Of a DNA stretch of 34,488 bases, positions 27,401 to 31,003 are shown piece after piece. The stretch comes from Gemmatimonadota bacterium (GTDB lineage Bacteria; Gemmatimonadota; Gemmatimonadetes; Longimicrobiales; RSA9), in contig SLCC01000076.1 in NCBI GenBank assembly GCA_007126035.1, positions 1 to 34,488 of the forward strand, read 5' to 3'. Under the pieces are notes generated by a model. That model was not told the origin of the DNA and searched no databases. It was given only the letters and a program-made list of their open reading frames with translations. The first letter of the stretch is position 1, and every line of letters begins with the position of its first letter. The translations under genes were made by a program, and so were the position numbers.

Positions 27401-30198
27401 AGAATCAGCTCATGGTTCCCGTCCAGCACGAGCCCGTCGGGGCTCAGGTCCGCGGCACCGAGGCGGAACCGGAAGACCGGGTCGTGAGCGGGAAGCCCCA
27501 CATCCACCGGGCCGACGAGCCGGCCGCTGAGCGCAAGGAGCCGGCGCTCGAGGAGGTCGTAGCCCATCAGTCCGGTCACGGTGAAGGACGCGCCATCGGC
27601 GCCGTTCGATCCGGCCTCGCCCGCGGCCAGGACGGGCCCCAGGTCGATCGTCGCGGTCATCGCCCCGCCCACCGACGCCGTGGCCACGCCCGCCTCCCGA
27701 CCGAACCGGAGCCAGCCGTCGGTGAGGGACGCCGTGATCGGGCCCCAGACGAAGGCGCACGGCGGCGCCAGCCCGCTGATCTCGCCCTCGAGCCAGTTGT
27801 CGGGGTGGAGGGCGAGGGCCGCGCTGCCGAGGGGCGGGGTGGCGATGTCGGCGCCCAGCGGGCAGACGAAAGGCTCGCCCAAGGCCACGTCGCCCGCCAC
27901 GCCCAGGGCGCCGGAGAACTCGACGCCGCCGGCGCTCCAGCCCCCCGCCAACGTCCCATCCAGGGCGGTCAGCCGGAAGGTCGCCCCGCCGCCCAGGGGG
28001 AGGTCGCACGGCTCGGCCAGGGTCCGGGGGGCCAGGCTCCCGCTGAACCGGCCGCCACTGAACCTGGCGCCCTCGACCCGGAGCCCGGCCGCGCCCAGAC
28101 AGCGGGCGGTGGCCATGGGCAGCCGGGGGAGCCCCAGCTCCAGGTCCAGCTCGAAGTCCCAGCCGCCGTGACCGACGCCGTCCCACTCGAGCCAGGGGAA
28201 GGTGAACGGTGCGACACGGACGCCGAACGGACGGATGTCGAACCCGCCCACCGACAGCGCGCCCACGCCGGAGGCCGCCAGCTCCGCCTCGGTCCACGCC
28301 AGCCCCGGGATGGCAATGCCGCGGGGGCCGAGCTCGATGCCCCGAACCAGCGGGAGCGGCCCGACCCCGAGCCCGGGGAACGCCAGCTCCGCGTCGAGCT
28401 GGACCCGGAAGTCCCAGCCGGCCGCGGTGTGCCCCAGGGCGTCCAGCCGCACGTCACGGAGCGTGGCCCGGGCCACGCCCAGGTCCATGACCGGGTCGGC
28501 CAGGTCACAGGCCAGGCGGGCCGAATGGACCTGGACGGGGGCGCCGTGGGCGAGCGACAGCGTCAACGGCAGGCCGCACTCGACGCCGGCGCCGCCCGCC
28601 AGCTCCAGCTCGAGGCCGCCGCGGAGCGTGAGGTCGTAGCCCAGGGACGCCGCCCCCCAGTCGAGGGCGATCTGGCCCGAGAGGAGATCGAGGCGGAGCC
28701 CGAGGCGCGAGGAGCCGGCGGCAAGGGCGAGGGCAGGGGCGCCCGGCTCCGGCTCGCACCGGACAGCGATCCAACCGGTGGTGGCGCGGAGGTCCAGGTC
28801 GTCGACGGTGCACGGCATCGGGTCCCCCGCCAGCGTGAGGCGGCCGGCGGCGGTGACGTCCCCGTCCGGGAACGTCGCGGCCACGCCCGTGACCCTGAGC
28901 GTCACGGGGCCGGTCCCGAGCTCCAGGAGGGGCCGGTCGGGGGTACCGGTGGCCTCGAGGGTGCCCGCGAGCCCGGACGGGCCGAGGCCGAGCTCGCCCC
29001 GGGCCAGGACGGTGCCGCCGGCTGGGCGGAGAGACGCCGAAGCCTGGAGCCCGTGGCGGTGGGACCACCGGAGCCCCGTCAGCGTGACGACGTTCCGCAG
29101 CGCCTCCGGGACCAGCCCGTCCACCGAGCCCAGCGCCGCCACCTCGCCGCCGGTCACCCTCAGCATGCCGTCCAGGGAGACCTCCAGGTTCCTCGCCTGG
29201 GCACCCACCTGCACCGGGCCGTCCGGCAGCGAGAGGTGGAGCAGCACCGGGCCGTCCACCACGACGCCCGTCGCCGATGGCCTGACCGTGGCCGTATGCA
29301 GCCCGGCCACCACGGCGAAGCCCGGCACCAGCGGGATCTCCGACAGGCTCGCGTCGGGGCCCTGCTGCGGCAGGAACGCGAAGGTCCGGATCTCGCTCCG
29401 CCCGGAATTGGCGCCCAGCGGCCGGCCCTGCTCGTCCAGCGCCTGCACCTGCCAGACGTAGACCTGCCCGGGGCTCAGCGGCAGCGCACCGAGCGGGTAC
29501 AGGTACTGTGACCGCCCACGCAGCACCGTCTCGTGGTGTGGCGGCGTCAGCAGCGCCTCGGCAGGCGTCTGCCCCCGACGCAGCTCCGCGAGCCGCACGT
29601 AGTAGCTCTGTTGCGAAGGGCCGCGCAGCGAGAGGCCCGGCGCCCACGAGAAGGTCACCCGGCCATCCGTGACCAGGGCCCCGTCCGCCGGCATGAGCAG
29701 CACCGGCGGCGGCGCGGCGTCCACGATGAACCGGGCGCAGCGGGCCTCCGATACGGCCCGGTCCTCCACGTAGATGGCGGCGCACAGCTCGTAGCGGTCC
29801 TGCGGGATCGCGCCGCCTCGTACCGCCAGGTCCGCCCACTCCTGGGGCACATCGGTCCGGCCGGGGTCCACCAGCTCCGCGGAAGTGTTCGTCAGCACGC
29901 GTACGCCGGCGCCGCTGAAGTACATGGGGTGGCTGACCGCCCGGGCCTCCCGGCCCCGGGAAGCGCGAAGCCGCGTCCGGACCTCGAACGCGGACAGGCC
30001 CGGACCGCTCCGCGTGACGATGATCTGGAGCAGGCCCGGTTGGGTGTTGAGCTGGTGAACGTAGGCCGGCAGCTCCGGAGCCACGATCAGCTGCAGGTCC
30101 CACACGTCCTGCGCCCGCGCCGGCGACGCGCTGGCCAGCAGGCACGCCGTCACGAACAGGGCTCGTGCTCCAGTCCGTACCACCGCGTACACGCTCAT
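15406..30198 (-). CDS. Giant secreted protein (4930 aa), TANFOR-like N-terminus with three repeated supermodules
   Basis: The start ATG at 30198 gives a clean signal peptide (MSVYAVVRTGARALFVTACL, cleavage at ASPARAQ); the frame is open to 30357, but the extra 53 residues look non-coding. No strong RBS is seen. Residues 30-160 resemble the TANFOR domain of giant Bacteroidota surface proteins, as I remember it: PAYVHQLNTQPGLLQI, FSGAGVRVLTNTSAELVDPG, IPQDRYELCAAIYVEDRAVS, then PPPVLLMPADG. An FnIII/Ig-like domain (163-275) follows. Residues about 296-3030 are three homologous supermodules. Then comes a beta-rich part (about 3030-3935; GVLVLTDVGGGFFWRPEY), a helical region (about 3935-4405; RLEAMIAEAQGQSQRMVDAM) and FnIII-like domains (4410-4930) with paired sites such as WVRARTENGAGLKSG. 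No T9SS-type C-terminal domain or catalytic site is evident. It is the first operon gene, probably a surface structural protein. Confidence 0.85.
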   Translation of the reverse strand: MSVYAVVRTGARALFVTACLLASASPARAQDVWDLQLIVAPELPAYVHQLNTQPGLLQIIVTRSGPGLSAFEVRTRLRASRGREARAVSHPMYFSGAGVRVLTNTSAELVDPGRTDVPQEWADLAVRGGAIPQDRYELCAAIYVEDRAVSEARCARFIVDAAPPPVLLMPADGALVTDGRVTFSWAPGLSLRGPSQQSYYVRLAELRRGQTPAEALLTPPHHETVLRGRSQYLYPLGALPLSPGQVYVWQVQALDEQGRPLGANSGRSEIRTFAFLPQQGPDASLSEIPLVPGFAVVAGLHTATVRPSATGVVVDGPVLLHLSLPDGPVQVGAQARNLEVSLDGMLRVTGGEVAALGSVDGLVPEALRNVVTLTGLRWSHRHGLQASASLRPAGGTVLARGELGLGPSGLAGTLEATGTPDRPLLELGTGPVTLRVTGVAATFPDGDVTAAGRLTLAGDPMPCTVDDLDLRATTGWIAVRCEPEPGAPALALAAGSSRLGLRLDLLSGQIALDWGAASLGYDLTLRGGLELELAGGAGVECGLPLTLSLAHGAPVQVHSARLACDLADPVMDLGVARATLRDVRLDALGHTAAGWDFRVQLDAELAFPGLGVGPLPLVRGIELGPRGIAIPGLAWTEAELAASGVGALSVGGFDIRPFGVRVAPFTFPWLEWDGVGHGGWDFELDLELGLPRLPMATARCLGAAGLRVEGARFSGGRFSGSLAPRTLAEPCDLPLGGGATFRLTALDGTLAGGWSAGGVEFSGALGVAGDVALGEPFVCPLGADIATPPLGSAALALHPDNWLEGEISGLAPPCAFVWGPITASLTDGWLRFGREAGVATASVGGAMTATIDLGPVLAAGEAGSNGADGASFTVTGLMGYDLLERRLLALSGRLVGPVDVGLPAHDPVFRFRLGAADLSPDGLVLDGNHELILGPATAAVRFRRLVVGLEDASVVSGSAEILGGLGLQAALAPGHGLRFSVHPPGSPLDVETGVMITFLGDVVLGADGLAASGSAGARIAYAGTALDDLSAEFSNDFALGLSPFGVEAGWADLLHQAQRVARIDAAGIHPDMAYFGTLFTGFIPDAVPLPTLQTAFLRLRDDQGELLVVATEAEGGGVRLDTPIGQTLDLVLPALQGTQPRAPTVGVSLRDVRVSPFTFEVTAGAVAAELEAPLDLRPMGVPLVLERLAWTSASGNPDAGGLDLEGRLTFLDEVVDGARVSLRIGADDWLRGDVALDGLDHDVSPIEQVALHLRSLAGRFDLPLGSLAGGSYTLDAGLGLSVAAPRGSSLGAEVGLRLTEAGATVTSFDAEATGPDADCADFSFQYLSACVHRIRDMDASVDPAGRLRFELGIDMTLGFRVGPGRWLELALDDARLRDSGFRLPATGLTLGGPGQPAPSLELGPATLRLVGLTLPEVEVNWGGDRTDTSVGQPELTLELGWAGQGVLASGTLALTAEGLQGELLAEAPQGQTLLALGQPGDPVRLELTRVAARFPQYTVTAAGGVRFLGDPLPCEVEELDLMRDAATAAVACTFDHRVPLVGGSDRMSLSARSLTGSIQVPWNGAAPSWNLELAGDVELALTTEHRCGAAILLAASDGDGLTLIDSDFSCSIPEPRLDLGFARLAPRNLALERFERDPVSGWDFRLTLDADLLFPHLGGYELPRIHGIALDRAGFHFPALALGPSDLPSLLADGPDADLAGFGLRVHGFRMDGFTFPWFDWSGDAGPWSFALDFDLSLPGLPESAPSCLRDATFQVTDATFASGELSAALPISLIQEPGCPVSLAAGATLHLRELGGWLSASYTDGGWAADGGVALRSDVELGDPFVCGDAERLVLGETTLLLGSGGLITGRIENLAPPCPLRLGPVQAGFSDAWLEFAAVDGEQTVRLGAQAGMALDVVADTIAATGSLVLDLVAGAVETLDLTLHGPFGFGIPFEDPALSFRFGGAHLTEAGLRIDGRHELLLGAVSIGASFDEFLLDLATLQVVDGSVAFDGAFAFEAGITQDQLLRFQAVPLGTSLEAAPGALIELSGQVSVDSNGLRTTAGAAASIAYGEQRLDGLGVDFTDDFRLGFSPFAVRTGRADLLWHGDVVARMDHRGFHPELAFFASHVLPARLPLPTEAIAYLTLRDGNGDLLLDLDWNDGGLVLSTRPGQTVQLVLPALQRPGDAAPPAIGVAFSGFEVHPQTYSVRAGEILVGLPEALDLRQLGIPLALDTLRYTRRSDLASEQEGIFLEGPLVLLDSPLGGGGRVRLHIDGTERLQGSVQLDEIGHAIDLAGPVRVWLDALTGSIDVPLGTAIGQPDVFIGVAGRFEVGNGSGLAASASLEATYGSASGFQVTNFTAAAMEADCGMVDFGAVALCIESIGALSFGHHPQTGFDFHAELDVVMRVRPAGADPLEFALLGVEVRPEGFHIPPQTLNSSSRPALNGTAIQLAGASLRLLEARFPALTIGWAGEWAGVQVSDTFPTFDFELKLPSFESPRLADASITLQNVAFDRQHRLLTGQVLPYTFPDDGARLPLGGSLAVYIHEIGGGLVADAGPDGPRQGVDLHVSGSLVMPESFGEEAGELRSLGTANLRLATAGGIQGTITDFAALGAIALGPLALTPQLGSLQFAFDQGVQEVTLAAGATLTLPPPAEGLDAVQVAGDIVLDLVRGRLVGGSIAIAEPFNWPIPFRAEEPLFHLTVNQAVLDTSGIRFSGGGSMAVGEGQVAVTFHDYRFDLPGLEPVAGWVQIQSAFALELDLAQREANGDGNGNGNGARSRWSVRDPASPFEAETALRLVVPAQVTLGGQGMVVDGTSSAALNFGGESFAALDLEFAGFTLDPDPVRLTAGRADLYLVQPEQTTHVGWYDTGGFGLSPAMTALLMASLPDTLAVPSMDVGYLVLRDPVTASFLVEFERENGQTVIQTPATGLPLVLTALTNADGSHPTVPVSGSLTLDDAWIPVAGSFVADLAEAPLTVPGVPLAVTRFAFQSNGSDFELVADARLTVPGLDLPDLVARGLTFGPGGFVAGHFAMGSCGAPYSPGGEAIVQRSFGDGALSLAVHAVEVGFQATQPPTICFVGGLASSVLGETGGGPAAVGLSATYAPAGWSFALDASHLPNQGRIPLGVAEFEPLGLNGQPGETGLAARTGWDAALGRDYFEVQLGGLLHLDALLGDEFAIAVQELTFGTRGFRLAARAEDTQELQLFGGYLPLTLTSLTAGIEAPAGATPRLTLGLDGSGEFLGRTVSVSGLVLGSDGTFALASAGVNLLGPNPVDVFGEYLRLTELTLSFAPDAMGMLATGQAKMPEPLDATGTVTLAVSRDAAGQWDHDASVHFDFEAPSSRTSIGDFTLDLRAAGIELNPRRPATSRVYAVAELYEGERDQAERMIRFGRNGQNGLTPGIAFAFNDPGPGQPLDFRDFTVEWNAEFDESFRFGRGFLEIGLSELRVSNDPDWHLVVGGDARLNLDFVDGGIVVRNLVIGRNGITDWGEIQGGHLSVMETISLAVGDFSYYRGEPVTLTVTDVASNRESAANYENGTPTREVTVTEYLHFAPVAMGSGMSGCGGMAACLTMEGGIAGGVRELRFFRGPDGVSLLVDSATLSLPGDIGGHLSLRYEAAAGAGADNLIRASGRVHYGDNGFGAAGTFGRRDGELTFGLFVAASVPIPLLPAPGVLVLTDVGGGFFWRPEYADYRGVLGAANYQREGYWRDDLLFAGFLLGGLGVIQVGPNEYTVSGRTLVTVTDAYAHLDAEAVLLGMDGRDGRFRLAGGGYFYVDWADLPAIKIAGGLDMGLDFGVPLSGSGNADFLVNAGTNGTQWSVTAAANVQMLGLAGPDITADMWVGNDGLLAQVQVARDLNLLILNSHVSFLTNVWWYQPRRSVGGYAEMNANVSVLGYELAGVQFQGAVLRDPPDWLLYFAGSAFLDVPVVYSGEIAFWVALMNGDWSGGRGGNPRLEAMIAEAQGQSQRMVDAMVGTTPTQYGLTADQLAGAGAWLYSHPLAHREHFATHLEQTEERVTSPVNQTFKSVLDQDVIGTARSPAPVHGTQVATSLSTLAHTTTGLNDWITGAYTHLDLALATAAAPGRVQNPLTIQPPVMQDGELVTGPAFTAGQEAEAQLGSVREANKRRDGEYRRALARVTENLVILDAMLANRTYFEGTSTTVFGGSGDLQDWQVSTTPITSQYQVSLDLGLPEPDRTILRVSTDFRRALEATTAYNARRIGFHWDDAVWAGIRQHTFSAAAVEDANFHWARRTMPDTTRARVHGLRVFWAHTFAGAGSTQANSAGNQAREDMLSLLHSAQTATLSSQRTALLNSAYALFEQSGLQVWRDLHVHGLPAFADTAQTRAARLRTEAESAQSALLDEYRAFTTALHGVYSRKADLTSILYAMIDEYVLWRDSWDDSGDWAAARPGYTASLQDLARQLEPPRLTEIRVHPARTGSRNENLVSWTAHHPIGITENALQILPATTTSTSIDLARSVISVGAATEFVQHEARRSATAEDFRVWVRARGPAGVSATRGASYTLGLGGLSGGTSAGTNVAVADVTQPSVPQIAVEYARTIDPETGAQTYWVVDATRIPLTLSSTDHDSDIAAYEVALGTTSGGTQVRPWTVMQGRRPLAGDEPHRANNRLETSLHSLALQDGRRYWVRARTENGAGLKSGIRSVVVRVDLTPPNVPGSASQLTFGQPSGSSLHATIGRATSEPVWSSTRVATRDRVEPRVRARWRSSSDETSGVKHYEYVVSRNAEAGQAGFTQGFVATTDTTITITGAPLSYTDSIAFVLVRARDNAGQVSEPRVIRRVVRDITRPTTPLGQLYFPDTGGARFYITRLSTDPESGLLGYQWAIGTQPNRDDLRSWSNAADLPTSALTSCLSGSTISSPIGPSNCEVPPYFTIPGEELPSWTSFEGDYYVTVRAVNHAGILSHGVASGPVTVSSPVIQTTIQLQGW
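21100..29310 (-). repeat. Three supermodules within the giant protein
   Basis: Landmarks recur in order along the protein. FTFPW-(L/F)-(E/D)-W is at about residues 665 and 1713. C(T/E)V-(D/E)-(D/E)-LDL occurs in modules one and two. GWDFR-(V/L)-x-LDA occurs in both. (G/R)(R/W)ADL followed by LPALQ or LVLTAL is at about residues 1051, 2083 and 2833. DC-x(5)-F-x(3)-(S/A)-(A/L)-C(V/I) closes modules one and two. Spacing is about 1030-1050 residues between the first two and 750 between the second and third, which lacks the first part of the unit. The copies are strongly diverged. Edges are approximate. Confidence 0.65.
21922..21951 (-). repeat. Hexanucleotide microsatellite coding (Asn-Gly)n
   Basis: Five imperfect GCCGTT units encode GDGNGNGNGAR inside module three of the giant protein. 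Changes of whole units keep the frame, so this could vary linker length but not switch the gene off. Confidence 0.6.
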
Positions 30199-30350
30199 AC
30201 AAGACAGACGTGAAACCGGCCCGAAACCCGCCACCTCCCTCGCGCCCGGCCCGGCGGCCGAGCTGACCGTCGATTGTTGACCGGGCCGGAGTCGGCGGTC
30301 TACTTTGCTGGAACCTCCCCGGCGTCGGCCCTGGACCGGAGCATCGACAC
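30199..30350. promoter_or_regulatory. Divergent intergenic region between the surface operon and the sigma/kinase operon
   Basis: It carries both divergent start regions. A 9-bp inverted repeat, CCGGCCCGG (30246-30254) and CCGGGCCGG (30281-30289), has its right arm over the -35 element of the sigma gene promoter and could be an operator. Close to the giant gene's start are two GAAACC copies 11 nt apart (about 30212 and 30223), one helical turn. I do not see a clear sigma-70 promoter on the minus strand, which would fit use of an alternative sigma factor. Confidence 0.5.
30277..30306 (+). promoter_or_regulatory. Sigma-70-type promoter for the sigma/kinase operon
   Basis: TTGACC (30277-30282), an 18-nt spacer and TACTTT (30301-30306) match the -35/-10 consensus well for such a GC-rich genome. 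Transcription would start near 30313, giving an untranslated leader of about 40 nt before the GTG at 30351. Confidence 0.6.
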
Positions 30351-30965
30351 GTGTCACAGAGCGCCCATCGGAATGGCAGCCCGGCCCTGCGGCCGTCCGG
30401 ACCCTATCCGGCCGTGGCGGAGCTCCTGACCCGCTGTCGCGATGGGGACGCCGCCGCCTTCGACGAGGTCTACGCGCTCCTCTACGACGAGCTTCGGGAG
30501 CTCGCCCGCCGCCATCTCCACGGCGCGCGCCGGGACCAGGACCACACGCTCAGCACCACGGCGCTGGTCCACGAGTCCTATCTGCGACTGGCAGGCGCGG
30601 ACCCGCGCTGGCGGGACTGCGGGCAGTTCTTCGCCACGGCGTCCAAGGCGATGCGCCATATCCTGGTGGACCACGCGCGGCGGAACGGTGCGCGGAAGCG
30701 GGGCGGCGGGCTGTTGCGCGTGACGCTGGACGACGCCCGCGTCGACGCGGCACCCCCGGCCATCGGCGTCCTGGACCTGGACGTCGCGCTGACCCGGCTG
30801 GGCGAGTACGCGCCGAGGCTGGAGCAGGTGGTGGAGTGCCGCTTCTTCGGCGGCCTGACCATGGAGGAGACGGCCGACACGCTGGGCGTCTCGCTCCGGA
30901 CCGTGGAGCGGGACTGGACCCGGGCCAAGACGTACCTCCTCGACTTGCTGAGCCCCGCTGGCTGA
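30351..30965 (+). CDS. ECF-type RNA polymerase sigma factor (Sigma70_ECF/TIGR02999-like)
   Basis: A 204-residue sigma factor of the ECF-like group common beside Ser/Thr kinases. Region 2 reads AAAFDEVYALLYDELRELAR, then HTLSTTALVHESYLRL, FFATASKAMRHILVDHARRN and KRGGG, all typical of that family. Region 4 reads LEQVVECRFFGGLTMEETAD and TLGVSLRTVERDWTRAKTYL, the helix-turn-helix that contacts the -35 element. It directs RNA polymerase to a private promoter set. The start is GTG with GGAG about 9 nt upstream; no ATG fits the N-terminus. The gene is followed at 38 nt by a kinase gene and lies divergent to the 25-kb surface operon. No separate anti-sigma factor is seen, so control may be through the kinase, as proposed for such pairs; this is inference. 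Confidence 0.9.
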   Translation: MSQSAHRNGSPALRPSGPYPAVAELLTRCRDGDAAAFDEVYALLYDELRELARRHLHGARRDQDHTLSTTALVHESYLRLAGADPRWRDCGQFFATASKAMRHILVDHARRNGARKRGGGLLRVTLDDARVDAAPPAIGVLDLDVALTRLGEYAPRLEQVVECRFFGGLTMEETADTLGVSLRTVERDWTRAKTYLLDLLSPAG

Positions 30966-31003
30966 GCGCCAACCCGGAGAACCCGAACCACCCGCGCCCG
31001 ACG

